Shown: positions 26,980 through 35,495, counted from the first letter of the stretch. The stretch is DNA of 64,000 bases from Bacillus sp. T3 (GCF_033449965.1 NZ_CP137761.1:1798001-1862000); one strand, 5' to 3'. Made by a program: numbers and translations. Notes: generated by a model not told the origin, from the letters alone.

Positions 26980-27885
26980 ATGGAGCTTAGACAGTTAGAA
27001 TACTTTGCCGCAGTGGCTAGGATGGAAAATTTCACAAAAGCAGCCGAAAGGCTACGTATAGCCCAACCCGCACTTTCTCAGCAGATAAAAAATTTGGAAC
27101 AAGAACTCGGCATTAAGCTCTTTAAACGAACAGGACGAGGGGTAATACTAACTGGGGCAGGGGAGCAATTCTTTATTGGTGCTGAAAAGACCCTAGCAGA
27201 AGCAAAAATGGCAAAAGATTCTGTTAAGGGGTTTATAAACTCTCCGCACGGCAAAATTATGGTTGGCGCGTTAGAGTCCATGGTACAAACTAGATTACCA
27301 AGCTTGTTGAAAGCGTTCAGTAAGAAGTATCCCGGAATAAAAGTATTTATAAGGGAAAACACAACTGAGCCATTGTTGGAAGCTCTTAAGAAGGGTGAGT
27401 TAGATCTCGCTTTGGCTCATTCGGAAGTTATTTACCCATCAAATTTAGATTTTGTTCCACCCAAGGGGCTTTCCTCAAAACCTCTATATAAAGATGAACT
27501 GGTGTTGGCCGTCGCCAAAGCACATCCACTCGAGAGGAGAAAAGCGATTTCTTTCAAAGAACTTAGAGAAGAGTCATTCGTATCTTTTAAGGAAGGCTCA
27601 GGAATCCGTTCCCAACTACTTGCGACGTGCAATAGAGAAGGCTTTGAACCAATTATTGCCTACGAGTGTGCCTCTCCAAGGACGCTGGTAGCGGAGGGAC
27701 TTGGTGTTTCAGTCCTTCCTCGTTTAATGGCGGAGTCCCCAGGTCCATCCATATCGATTTTACCCTTAGACCCACCGCTATCCCGTTGGGTTTCGGTATT
27801 TTACTTTGAAGGACGCTATCTCTCACCTTGTGCTAAGGCCTTTTTGCGTTTTATGGATGAATACCTTATTTCCGAAAGCGAATAA
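26980..27885 (+). CDS. LysR family transcriptional regulator
   Basis: 301 residues when started at ATG 26980, giving the canonical MELRQLEYFAAVARMENFTK. The helix-turn-helix (KAAERLRIAQPALSQQIKNL) is followed by a linker and a periplasmic-binding-like effector domain. GGGAGG precedes this ATG by eleven bases; an earlier in-frame ATG at 26959 overlaps the ribosome site. Its divergent position from the thioesterase/MFS genes suggests it controls them. The co-inducer is unknown. Confidence 0.9.
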   Translation: MELRQLEYFAAVARMENFTKAAERLRIAQPALSQQIKNLEQELGIKLFKRTGRGVILTGAGEQFFIGAEKTLAEAKMAKDSVKGFINSPHGKIMVGALESMVQTRLPSLLKAFSKKYPGIKVFIRENTTEPLLEALKKGELDLALAHSEVIYPSNLDFVPPKGLSSKPLYKDELVLAVAKAHPLERRKAISFKELREESFVSFKEGSGIRSQLLATCNREGFEPIIAYECASPRTLVAEGLGVSVLPRLMAESPGPSISILPLDPPLSRWVSVFYFEGRYLSPCAKAFLRFMDEYLISESE

Positions 27886-27984
27886 GATGTTAAATTGTTG
27901 AAAATCAATTGTGGTAAATAAAGGAATTTAAAAATCCGATAAAGAATTAGTGAGAATAATAGAGTTTTTCAAGGAGGATCCATA

Positions 27985-28203
27985 ATGCCTGTTATCACAG
28001 TGAAGTTGGCAAGGGGAAGAACTAGTGAGCAAAAACAAGAATTCGTTGAGGCGTTAACTAAGGAAGCTGTTAAAACATTAAATGTTAAAGAAGAATGGGT
28101 AACTGTATTATTCGATGAATACGAACGAGAAAATTGGGCTTCAAATGGACAACTTCACTCCATTAAATTCGGTGATGGTTTTGGTAAACGAGGTGTAGAA
28201 TAG
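27985..28203 (+). CDS. Tautomerase family protein (4-oxalocrotonate tautomerase-like)
   Basis: 72 residues, AAGGAGG seven bases before the ATG. After Met removal the N-terminal proline (MPVITVKLARGR) becomes the catalytic base of the tautomerase superfamily, which uses Pro1 to shift double bonds in 2-hydroxymuconate-like enols. EWVTVLFDEYERENWASNGQ matches the subunit-contact and active-site part. It lies 99 bases after the LysR gene and may belong to the same catabolic cluster. Confidence 0.88.
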   Translation: MPVITVKLARGRTSEQKQEFVEALTKEAVKTLNVKEEWVTVLFDEYERENWASNGQLHSIKFGDGFGKRGVE

Positions 28204-28222
28204 GATTTTGAGGAGGGGGAAT

Positions 28223-28504
28223 ATGATGTTATTCAGTTTATGGTCCATAATCTTTATATTTTTAGGTATTCTTTCTTTTGGCTTTAATTGGTTTCTAGAG
28301 GATTACTTTGAACCGATTGTACCTATAGGAGTTATCTTTTTATTGGTTGGGCTTACCTCTAGTCTTATTGCAATCTATAAAAGTGAGAAAGGGAAAATAA
28401 AATTCATATCTCTCGCTTCATTTTTTATTATCATATTTTTAGTAACATGGTTTGAGCCATTCCAAGTTGTTCGTATTGTGGCTTGGCTTAAAAATATTTC
28501 TTAA
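28223..28504 (+). CDS. Small three-helix membrane protein
   Basis: 93 residues from ATG 28223, three bases after the GAGGAGGGGG ribosome site; a longer frame to 28208 would overlap that site. Three hydrophobic segments (LFSLWSIIFIFLGILSF, VPIGVIFLLVGLTSSLI, FISLASFFIIIFLVTWF). No family recognised. It begins 19 bases after the tautomerase stop, so is probably co-transcribed. Confidence 0.7.
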   Translation: MMLFSLWSIIFIFLGILSFGFNWFLEDYFEPIVPIGVIFLLVGLTSSLIAIYKSEKGKIKFISLASFFIIIFLVTWFEPFQVVRIVAWLKNIS

Positions 28505-28601
28505 TTAATGGGTCTTATCTTATTCACTAATTTTTTGGAAATGGCTAACATAACCTACTTTTAGACGTGGTATAATTATCCAAATTAAAGGAGGTATATA
28601 A

Positions 28602-28769
28602 ATGACCGGTGATGCACTTTTTACAATTTTTCCACTTGTATCAATTATCTTTTACATAGCACCAGTTTTATTTATTATTTGGTTTTTAATTAAATTCTTA
28701 AAAATACAACAAGAAAAGAATACTATTCTTAAATCTATTTCTGACAAACTTGATAAACTAAATAATTAG
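28602..28769 (+). CDS. Small membrane protein, 55 residues
   Basis: AAAGGAGG lies seven bases before ATG 28602 and a TATAAT -10-like box is at about 28571. One N-terminal membrane helix (FPLVSIIFYIAPVLFIIWFL) is followed by an amphipathic charged tail of 25 residues ending KLDKLNN. A terminator overlaps the stop codon. The strong signals on both sides make it a real gene in spite of its size. Function unknown. Confidence 0.7.
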   Translation: MTGDALFTIFPLVSIIFYIAPVLFIIWFLIKFLKIQQEKNTILKSISDKLDKLNN

Positions 28770-28792
28770 ACGGGGAAACTCGTCTATTTTTA
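28767..28792 (+). terminator. Terminator overlapping the stop codon
   Basis: TAGACG and CGTCTA around eight bases, followed by TTTTTATTT. Confidence 0.75.
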
Positions 28793-28864
28793 TTTCGTAA
28801 AATTCGGTTTAGCATCTAAATATAAATAAGACCGTCTATATATTATTAATTGGGAGAATTGCTT

Positions 28865-29329
28865 ATGAAAAAGCGGGTATTTATATTAGTAATTCTTATT
28901 GGACTTAGCCTGATGGGGTGTTCAAATGATAGGCTGTCAGGAGGAAAGCCGCCAAAAGCCTTTATAAAGATTAATAATGAAATGTTTGAAACAACACTCG
29001 GTACTTATTGTTGGAACGGGGGTAGAAAAACTACCTGCATTGATACTGTGGGACCAATTGAACTCTTAAAAGGCGAAAAGCCTATAAAAGTTAAATCGGG
29101 TGAAAATATAACGTTCGTAATGGACTATAAACCAAAACCAAATGAAATTCATGTTGTACTGATGAGCAATAACAAGGAAACTGAAGTCGAGGTTAAAGAT
29201 AATCAGTTTACCGTACCTACGCAAAAAGGAGTATATTATTATTCTTATGGCGTATGGTGGATGGATGATAAGGAAGAGAATTTATCCCATGGCGACGCCT
29301 TTTATGCTTTCGTTATAGAAGTATATTAG
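28865..29329 (+). CDS. Putative lipoprotein, unknown function
   Basis: 154 residues from ATG 28865 (GGGAG nine bases upstream); an in-frame TTG at 28850 overlaps that site. Lipobox LMGC (Cys19). The mature domain has a TYCWNGGRKTTC pair of cysteines that could form a disulfide, and beta-strands ending in YYYSYGVWWMDDKE and a hydrophobic C-terminus. Resembles small Bacillus extracellular lipoproteins with an immunoglobulin-like fold. No named family. Confidence 0.75.
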   Translation: MKKRVFILVILIGLSLMGCSNDRLSGGKPPKAFIKINNEMFETTLGTYCWNGGRKTTCIDTVGPIELLKGEKPIKVKSGENITFVMDYKPKPNEIHVVLMSNNKETEVEVKDNQFTVPTQKGVYYYSYGVWWMDDKEENLSHGDAFYAFVIEVY

Positions 29330-29546
29330 ATATTTCTTAAAAGGGAGCAATTCTTATAAAGGAATTGCTTCGTACTATATGTTAGGAATAAATTGTTGAG
29401 CAATGACTTTAATGAAAATTAGATTTTTCTCTCCCTTTCTTGTGGATTTTTCTCCATATTTCAAACATCTTATTTTTAGGAAAATTAGATATAATTGATT
29501 GGAAATGGAGAGGGGATTTGATTATGACCAAAATGGCAAACGCAAG

Positions 29547-29567
29547 CCCCTACATTTATGTATGGGG
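29547..29567 (+). repeat. Left-end hairpin of the IS
   Basis: CCCC-TACAT, a TT loop, ATGTA-T-GGGG: nine pairs with a bulged T at 29563. It lies 18 bases inside the left tip. Confidence 0.75.
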
Positions 29568-29652
29568 TGAGGTTGCCTTTCTTTTTTAAAAAAACAGAAC
29601 ATTTGTTCTTAAAATTATTGTATTAGAAATATATTCATGTTATACTAAAAAT

Positions 29653-30057
29653 ATGAAAAGTCTAATAATATATAAGAGTAATAATCATGTTGTTTATTCC
29701 TGTAAGTATCATGTTGTTTGGTGTCCTAAGTACAGAAGGAAAGTTCTAATTGATGGAGTAGATGATAGACTTAAATCTATCATTTATGAAGTAGCGGATG
29801 AATCCCATTCTGAAATCATCGAATTAGAGATTATGCCCGACCATGTTCATGTATTACTTGAATGTGATCCTCAATTTGGGATTAATAAACTAATTAGAAT
29901 AATGAAAGGAAGAAGTTCACGTCTTCTAAGAAAAGAATTTCCTTGGTTAAAAAGCAGAATCCCATCGCTTTGGACAAATAGTTATTTTGTTTCCACTGTT
30001 GGTGGAACAACATTAGAGGTGGTGAAACAGTACATAGAAAATCAGAAAGGAGTCTAA
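29653..30057 (+). CDS. tnpA: IS200-type Y1 transposase TnpA
   Basis: 134 residues, the normal size. The HUH motif is His64-Val-His66 in MPDHVHVLLE and the catalytic tyrosine is Tyr127 in VVKQYIENQK. YHVVWCPKYRRKVL near the N-terminus is diagnostic. The enzyme cuts and joins single-stranded DNA at the hairpin-bearing ends during replication. All catalytic residues are intact. There is no clear ribosome site, as is common in this family. tnpB begins four bases after its stop. Confidence 0.93.
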   Translation: MKSLIIYKSNNHVVYSCKYHVVWCPKYRRKVLIDGVDDRLKSIIYEVADESHSEIIELEIMPDHVHVLLECDPQFGINKLIRIMKGRSSRLLRKEFPWLKSRIPSLWTNSYFVSTVGGTTLEVVKQYIENQKGV

Positions 30058-30061
30058 CACA

Positions 30062-31489
30062 ATGGCCGCATCAGAAGAAAAGAAAAAAGAAACCACGCCA
30101 TCATTCATTGCGACGATTCGTTTGAGAACCAATCATGTGGAAGAAAAGAAGCTTCTGATGCTATCTGATTGTGCCAGACAACTCTACAATGCTTGTTTGG
30201 GAGAAAGTTTAAAAAGGTTAAATTTCATCAGAAACACCCGTTTATTTAAAGAAACGATTTCTTTGGATAAGACAGTCGAAGAACAAAAAGAATTAAGAAA
30301 AAAGAATTTTAAACATTTAAACGACTCCTACGGTTTTTCTAGTTATTCGATCCAATCCTTTGGAACGAAAACGAAAAATGCTTCGAACTTTATTAACCGG
30401 CATTTAGGCACACATGTATGTCAAAAAATTGCAGACAGAGCGTTCAAAGCTGTGCAAAAATATGCGTTTAGACAGGCAAAAAGAGTTTATTTTAAACGCA
30501 AAGGGGAATTCGTCTCTTTAGAAGGAAAAAATAACAAAACGTTTCTAACCTATTCAAACGGATTTGTCTTTGTAGGGAAAGATTTAACTTTAAAATGCCT
30601 CATGAACCCAAAGGATATCTGGTTACAAGAGTCATTAAAAAATAGAATTAAATTTTGTAGAATCATCCAAAAAGAGGTAAAGGGAAAAAATCGTTTTTAC
30701 GTTCAACTAATCCTCGAAGGATTCCCACCGCAAAAATATAAAATGGGAAAGGAAGAAGTTGGATTAGACATCGGACCTTCCACCATCGCCATTGTTGGAG
30801 AATCAAAAGCTGAACTGTTGGAATTCTGCAAAGAAGTCGTATATTTGGATAAAGAAAAACGAAGATTACAAAGAAAACTAGATCGACAAAGAAGAAGCAA
30901 TAACCCTCATTATTTCAATGAAAACGGAACGGTGCGAAAAGGAAAAAAACGCTGGGTTTTATCCAATCGCTATATCAAAACCAGAGTTGAATGGAGAGAG
31001 TTTGAACGTAAACGAAAAGAAACAAGAAAACACCTCCATGGAAGAGATACCAATCGGGTCTTACAACTTACATCCTCTATTAAGACAGAAAAACTCTCCT
31101 ACAAAGCCTTTCAAAAATTATTTGGTAAAAGTATTGGACGGAAAGCACCAAGCCTGTACATATCCCTATTAAAAAGGAAAATATTATCCCAAGGAGGGCA
31201 ATTCAGAGAGTTCTCTACCTATTCAACAAAATTATCTCAAACCTGTCACTGTGGCAAAATACAGAAGAAAAAATTAAGCGAAAGATGGCATAGATGTGAT
31301 TGCGGAGTCATCGCACAAAGAGATTTATACAGTGCCTTCTTAGCCAAACATGTAACATCCAGTAACAAAGTAAATTTAAAAAAGGCAAAGGAAGAATGGG
31401 AGCAGATAGGTCCTATCCTTAAACAATGTATGGAAGAATTAAAAAATTTAAAACAATGTAGTCCATTAATTTCTGCTTTTGGGATTTAA
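30062..31489 (+). CDS. tnpB: RNA-guided nuclease TnpB (IS605 accessory protein)
   Basis: 475 residues, ATG after AGGAG of the tnpA end. RuvC-like catalytic acids are all present: Asp236 in GLDIGPSTIAI, Glu343 in KTEKLSYKAF and Asp421 in AQRDLYSAFLA. The zinc ribbon has C-x-C pairs, Cys395/Cys397 (QTCHCG) and Cys412/Cys414 (RCDCG), instead of the usual C-x2-C pairs. TnpB proteins use a guide RNA from the IS right end to cut the emptied donor site, which favours retention of the element. It is longer than the common 370-410 residue TnpB, with an extended basic N-terminal half. Predicted active. Confidence 0.9.
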   Translation: MAASEEKKKETTPSFIATIRLRTNHVEEKKLLMLSDCARQLYNACLGESLKRLNFIRNTRLFKETISLDKTVEEQKELRKKNFKHLNDSYGFSSYSIQSFGTKTKNASNFINRHLGTHVCQKIADRAFKAVQKYAFRQAKRVYFKRKGEFVSLEGKNNKTFLTYSNGFVFVGKDLTLKCLMNPKDIWLQESLKNRIKFCRIIQKEVKGKNRFYVQLILEGFPPQKYKMGKEEVGLDIGPSTIAIVGESKAELLEFCKEVVYLDKEKRRLQRKLDRQRRSNNPHYFNENGTVRKGKKRWVLSNRYIKTRVEWREFERKRKETRKHLHGRDTNRVLQLTSSIKTEKLSYKAFQKLFGKSIGRKAPSLYISLLKRKILSQGGQFREFSTYSTKLSQTCHCGKIQKKKLSERWHRCDCGVIAQRDLYSAFLAKHVTSSNKVNLKKAKEEWEQIGPILKQCMEELKNLKQCSPLISAFGI

Positions 31490-31740
31490 ATCTTTAAAGT
31501 TGTTAAATTTAATATTCCGGTGTAGACGTGCCCCGTAACAGTCAATAAGTTGTGAAGGGTAAGGGAATCCGAACCTACGCAAGAAGTTCCGTTTTAACCT
31601 TTTGCGTCAGAACGATTTCGACTGTAAAAGACTCATAAATCAAAGTGAAGTCCTGCTTTTATATTATAATAAAAGCTAGAAGAGCCAAGATGGTTTTGGG
31701 TTGGAACCCCCTCCATTTATGGATGGGTGAGCGTCAGAAG
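31490..31740 (+). ncRNA. Candidate omegaRNA (reRNA) scaffold at the IS right end
   Basis: 251 non-coding bases separate the tnpB stop from the element tip, more than the transposition end needs. They can form stems ACGCAA/TTGCGT (about 31575-31607), CTTTTAT/ATAAAAG (about 31655-31674) and the bulged-T hairpin at 31709-31727. In known systems the guide is the flank just past the tip, here starting AAACTTCTGCATCTACC inside the interrupted lipoprotein gene. Exact 5' end unknown. Confidence 0.6.
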
Positions 31741-32681
31741 AAACTTCTGCATCTACCTGTTTATTTTATTGTTGGTCGGGACAGTCGGCTGTTCCAATAA
31801 AAAGAAAGTGAAACTGAACAAAAGAATGTAAAACCGAAAGCGGCGATTGTGGAAGTCCAACGATTAAATCGTTTGGAAGAAAATTCGGTTGCTTTTACGG
31901 ATTCTCTGGATATCAAAATTTTTACTGAAGCAGTCAAAACAGCCGTTGAACAACCAGGAATCGCCAATATGTCAGATCCAATGTATAAGGTAACAGTCGG
32001 GGAAGAGTCGTATTTCCTGTGGTTAATCAATGGGGACGGTACCATTATGAATACGAATGATACACATACGATATACAGTCTACTTGACCCATCTACAAAT
32101 GCCATAGACCAGTTATTCATGAAAACGTTTCCTGCTAAAAAGAAAGATGGGACACTTGATATGGCCTCTTATACAAATTTCCCGTTGGATCCAAATAACG
32201 TAGGTTTTTTTATAGGATCCCTAAATCCGACCCCGATTGAAGAGGTGGAAAACGGTGTCTATATAAATGGGGTACATGCCCATGGAGACCGCCAATCGTT
32301 TCAAATTTTTTCTAAAGTATCGCAGGGGGACTATCAGAATGCAACAGCTCGCCTAGAAGGTGAAAACCTGATTATTGAAATAACGAGCCACGAGGCAAAA
32401 AGTGGGGAGGTAGCCCATCCCTATGTGATTCATAGTTTATCCATGAAAGAAAACCCTCGATATTATGTGGTTATTCGAAATGGTAAAACGGAGAAGCAGG
32501 AAGAAATTGCATACGGAATTGAATAGAAAATAGCGGAAGAGACTTTTTGTTATAAAGCAGAACGGTTGCTTATCTTCAATCAGTTCTTCTACGATCTGTG
32601 TTGAAATTTGCCATTAAGGGTTTTTACAGTTTTAGCATTTATTAAAAGTTTCATAGAATACTTCATTGGAGGTATAATTAA

Positions 32682-32867
32682 ATGTATGAATATAAATATG
32701 TAGAGACTTCGTTGGGAGGATTTTTTTCAGCTCCAACACATAGAGAAACCATTGATGCTTATGCAGCTGAAGGCTGGAGATTAATACAAGTTCTGCCGAT
32801 GGAATATAATGGTCATGGCAAACCAACATCATATGAGATAATTTTTGAAAGGCTAATTCAAGACTAG
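32682..32867 (+). CDS. DUF4177 domain-containing protein
   Basis: 61 residues, GGAGG eight bases before the ATG. The pattern YEYKYVETSLGGFF, then AAEGWRLIQVLP and YEIIFERLI, is that of DUF4177, a small alpha/beta protein seen alone in many Bacillus genomes. Function unknown. Followed by a hairpin terminator at 32990. Confidence 0.85.
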   Translation: MYEYKYVETSLGGFFSAPTHRETIDAYAAEGWRLIQVLPMEYNGHGKPTSYEIIFERLIQD

Positions 32868-32989
32868 TTTTTTCATTACAGATTATCTTTTCTTGTCTAT
32901 TTAATGAAAAGGGTATATGAAATTTGTTGGAATAGTAGATTTATTTTTGTAAAGAAAAATGTAAACTTGAAATGGATAAAGTTTGTATA

Positions 32990-33018
32990 AAACGGTATGG
33001 CTGTTGCCAGCCGTTTTT
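32990..33018 (+). terminator. Rho-independent terminator
   Basis: AAACGG, TGGC and their complements GCCA, CCGTTT around a TGTT loop, ending in TTTTT. Confidence 0.8.
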
Positions 33019-33053
33019 CTTATAGGGATTACAAAAACTTTTTAATGGAGTAC

Positions 33054-33075
33054 TTCAGTAACCGTTCGACAATTA
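33054..33075. repeat. 22-bp dispersed motif, copy 2
   Basis: Identical to 22913-22934. It ends 44 bases before the cupin start codon and could be part of that gene's promoter or operator region. Confidence 0.6.
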
Positions 33076-33119
33076 CTTCACTGTAAAATAAATTAAAAAG
33101 AACAAGAGGAGAAATTTGT

Positions 33120-33464
33120 ATGAAGATAAGTAAACATAACGCAGAACATTATGTATGGGGAAATATTTGTGACGGCTGGCATTTGGTAAAAAGCGATGGA
33201 TTAAGTGTCATTCATGAACAGATGCCAGGTAATACTTCAGAGGTAAGGCATTTTCACAAACAAGCACGACAATTTTTCTTTGTTTTATCTGGTACGGCTA
33301 CGTTAGAAGTTAATGGAGAATACATTATTTTGAACACTCATGAGGGAGTTGAAATTCCACCTCTAACACCACACCAAATGATTAATGACTCAAATAATGA
33401 TGTTGAATTTTTGGTTATTTCTCAACCTGCAAGTAAAGGTGACAGAGTTTTAGCAGAAGAATAA
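33120..33464 (+). CDS. Cupin domain protein
   Basis: 114 residues, AGAGGAG upstream of the ATG. Cupin motif 1 is RHFHKQARQFFFVLSG, with the two metal-binding histidines but Gln where the Glu ligand usually sits. Motif 2 is EGVEIPPLTPHQMIND, with the third histidine. A single conserved beta-barrel, so a small metal-binding or sugar-binding protein. The substrate is unknown and the gene stands alone. Confidence 0.85.
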   Translation: MKISKHNAEHYVWGNICDGWHLVKSDGLSVIHEQMPGNTSEVRHFHKQARQFFFVLSGTATLEVNGEYIILNTHEGVEIPPLTPHQMINDSNNDVEFLVISQPASKGDRVLAEE

Positions 33465-33549
33465 TTTGATTTGTTCTTCGTCTAAAGGGCGCGCCTTTCG
33501 TATATTCAAATGATCCCTAAGGGGAAATGTTTTAAATGGAGGATAAAGT

Positions 33550-33939
33550 GTGAATAACATTATCTTATTTGATGGTCTATGTAATTTTTGTGATCATAGT
33601 GTTCAATTTATAATTAAAAGGGATAATAAAGCAATATATAAATTTACTTCCATACAAAGCGATGTTGGGCAGAAAATATTGCAAAAATACAAAGTTCCTA
33701 CTAATGTAGATAGCTTAATTCTTATTAGTAATAATAAATACTACACAAAAACATCAGCAGCCTTACGAATTTGTAAGAATTTAAAGGGTGGTTGGCAGCT
33801 TTTACAATGCTTGTTAATTGTTCCAAAACCAATCCGTGATTTTTTCTATACCATTCTTTCAAAGAATAGATATAAATGGTTTGGGAGGAAAGAAAGTTGC
33901 ACGATACCGTCTCCCGAGTTAAGAAAAAGATTCTTATAA
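33550..33939 (+). CDS. DCC family thiol-disulfide oxidoreductase (YuxK-like)
   Basis: 129 residues from GTG, GGAGG seven bases upstream. The N-terminal IILFDGLCNFCDHSVQFI contains the Asp-Cys-x2-Cys hallmark (Cys11, Cys14) of DUF393/DCC proteins, with a thioredoxin-like fold. KFTSIQSDVGQKIL and a C-terminal helical segment ending RKESCTIPS match YuxK-type relatives. A redox role is inferred from the cysteine pair. Confidence 0.88.
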   Translation: MNNIILFDGLCNFCDHSVQFIIKRDNKAIYKFTSIQSDVGQKILQKYKVPTNVDSLILISNNKYYTKTSAALRICKNLKGGWQLLQCLLIVPKPIRDFFYTILSKNRYKWFGRKESCTIPSPELRKRFL

Positions 33940-34097
33940 AGTATGTGCGAAATAAAAGAAGCAAAATACTACCCGTAGGCCTTGCAAAAAGACAATTATT
34001 ACGAAACTTCCGCTCCATGGATGGTTAAGGGCATAGTTTTGTCCTGATAACAAAAACTAACAGAATGAAAACGGTAATTATATAAAGGAGATAGTCT

Positions 34098-35324
34098 ATG
34101 CTGAAAAAGATAAAAAAAATCATTCAAGTACTCCTATTTGTATTTATCGGCACATGTTTCATTCTGCTTGTTTGGGGTAAAATTGACAGAACAGCAGCCG
34201 AAAAAAGGATGGTATTTGACCAGCAGCCCATACAATACCCGATTCGCCAAAGTAATATTACTGTGTATACGGACGGGAAAAAGTTAATCAATCAATACTT
34301 CTCAGATATAACGAAAGCTAAACATTACGTGTATATCAACTTTTTCTCTATTGCTGATGATAAAGTAAGTCATCAGTTTCTAGATTTATTGAAACAAAAA
34401 AGCCAAGAAGGTGTAGAAGTATATTATGCAGTGGACAGGCTAGGTGGAATTTTACTAAAGGAAAAGGAAAGAGAATTATTGGTTAAAGCAGGAGTGCATT
34501 TTACGTATTACAATAAGCCTGCTTTTCCTTATCTTTTTTCTTCTTTGGATCATCGGAATCATCGCCGTATTTCAATTATTGATGGAAGGATTGGCTATAT
34601 TGGTGGATTTAACATAGGTAAGAAGTATTTAGGAGAAAAAGTAAAACTCGGTCATTGGAGAGATTATCATCTTCAGATTCGAGGAGAAGGAGTTCAAGAT
34701 CTAATACATCAATTTGTATTGGACTGGAAGAAAAACACAGAGCAGAAGATTCCACTACACAACGCGACAAAGGAAAAGGGAGCAACTTTGCATCGATTTA
34801 CTGCATATTATAGCGGAGAAAAGCTTGGGCAAGATTATGCAATGCTGTTTCAACGAGCAAAAAAGTCCATCATTATAGAAACACCTTATTTTATACTTAA
34901 AGACAAAACTATTTGGAACTCATTAGTGGATGCTAGAAAAAGAGGAGTCCATGTTAAAATTCTGTTCTCACCCCATTCGGATGCACTGTTAGTTAAAGAA
35001 GCAGCTTATCCATATATTCGAAAAGCATTAAAACAGGGAATCGAAGTATACGGTTATAAAAAGGGAGTGTTACACGCTAAAGTATTCTTGATTGATGAAA
35101 CGGTATTAATGGTTGGGACCGTAAATTTTGATTCGCGCTCGTTTCATTTAAATGAAGAAATGAACTGTTATATCCATGACCCTGTCTATATTTCAAAAAT
35201 AAAGCCAGAAATCAATAAAGACATCCAAAATTCAAAACGTGTAACATCCTCTGACGTCAATCAATTATCTTTAAAAGAAAAAATTAATGAAAAAGTTGCA
35301 AAAATGATTGAGTATTATTTGTAA
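34098..35324 (+). CDS. Phospholipase D / cardiolipin synthase family protein (YwjE/ClsB-like)
   Basis: 408 residues, AAGGAGA seven bases before the ATG. One N-terminal membrane helix (residues 9-26) then two PLD domains. The second HKD motif is complete (LHAKVFLIDE near residue 330, then NFDSRSF). The first reads His155-x-Arg157-x4-Asp162 (NHRRISIIDG), with arginine in place of the usual lysine. Cardiolipin synthases of this type join phosphatidylglycerol molecules at the membrane. The Lys-to-Arg change may lower or alter activity. Single gene ending at a bidirectional hairpin. Confidence 0.85.
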   Translation: MLKKIKKIIQVLLFVFIGTCFILLVWGKIDRTAAEKRMVFDQQPIQYPIRQSNITVYTDGKKLINQYFSDITKAKHYVYINFFSIADDKVSHQFLDLLKQKSQEGVEVYYAVDRLGGILLKEKERELLVKAGVHFTYYNKPAFPYLFSSLDHRNHRRISIIDGRIGYIGGFNIGKKYLGEKVKLGHWRDYHLQIRGEGVQDLIHQFVLDWKKNTEQKIPLHNATKEKGATLHRFTAYYSGEKLGQDYAMLFQRAKKSIIIETPYFILKDKTIWNSLVDARKRGVHVKILFSPHSDALLVKEAAYPYIRKALKQGIEVYGYKKGVLHAKVFLIDETVLMVGTVNFDSRSFHLNEEMNCYIHDPVYISKIKPEINKDIQNSKRVTSSDVNQLSLKEKINEKVAKMIEYYL

Positions 35325-35420
35325 AAACTAAATGATTGATCATTGAAATAATACCTGATGATACTTTTATTCAATCAAATGATGTTTTGAGATATTAAGA
35401 CTTAAATATCCTACTAAAAT

Positions 35421-35456
35421 AAAGCAATTCTCAATAAGGAGAATTGCTTTATTTTG
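35421..35456. terminator. Bidirectional terminator
   Basis: AAAGCAATTCTC (35421-35432) pairs perfectly with 35439-35450, with AAAAT before and ATTTT after, between convergent genes. Confidence 0.85.
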
Positions 35457-35495
35457 GTAGGATTCTATCCAATATTTTTCTCTTCTATAGATATT

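Larger units (their letters stand above)
29529..31740 (+). mobile_element. IS200/IS605 family insertion sequence, complete
   Basis: 2212 bp with tnpA and tnpB in the same direction, no terminal inverted repeats and no target duplication. Each end has a subterminal hairpin with a single bulged T (29547-29567; 31709-31727), the mark of substrates of HUH Y1 transposases. The ends are defined by the restored lipoprotein frame and by comparison with the 51-bp hybrid at 3773. The target 5' of the element is TGAC in both places. Confidence 0.88.
29524..32526 (+). pseudogene. Lipoprotein gene interrupted by the IS605-type element
   Basis: Bases 29524-29528 (ATGAC, after GGAGAGGGG) joined to 31741 onwards read MTNFCIYLFILLLVGTVGCS, a perfect lipoprotein signal peptide. 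Removing 29529-31740 therefore restores the frame exactly. A second lesion, one missing A in the AAAAAG run near 31800, must be repaired to continue from NKK into SETEQKNVKPKAAIVEVQRL and on to the stop at 32526, giving about 262 residues. The mature protein shows MYKVTVGEESYFLWLINGDG near residue 80 and no recognised family. The IS leaves the 3' part without promoter or start. Confidence 0.75.
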
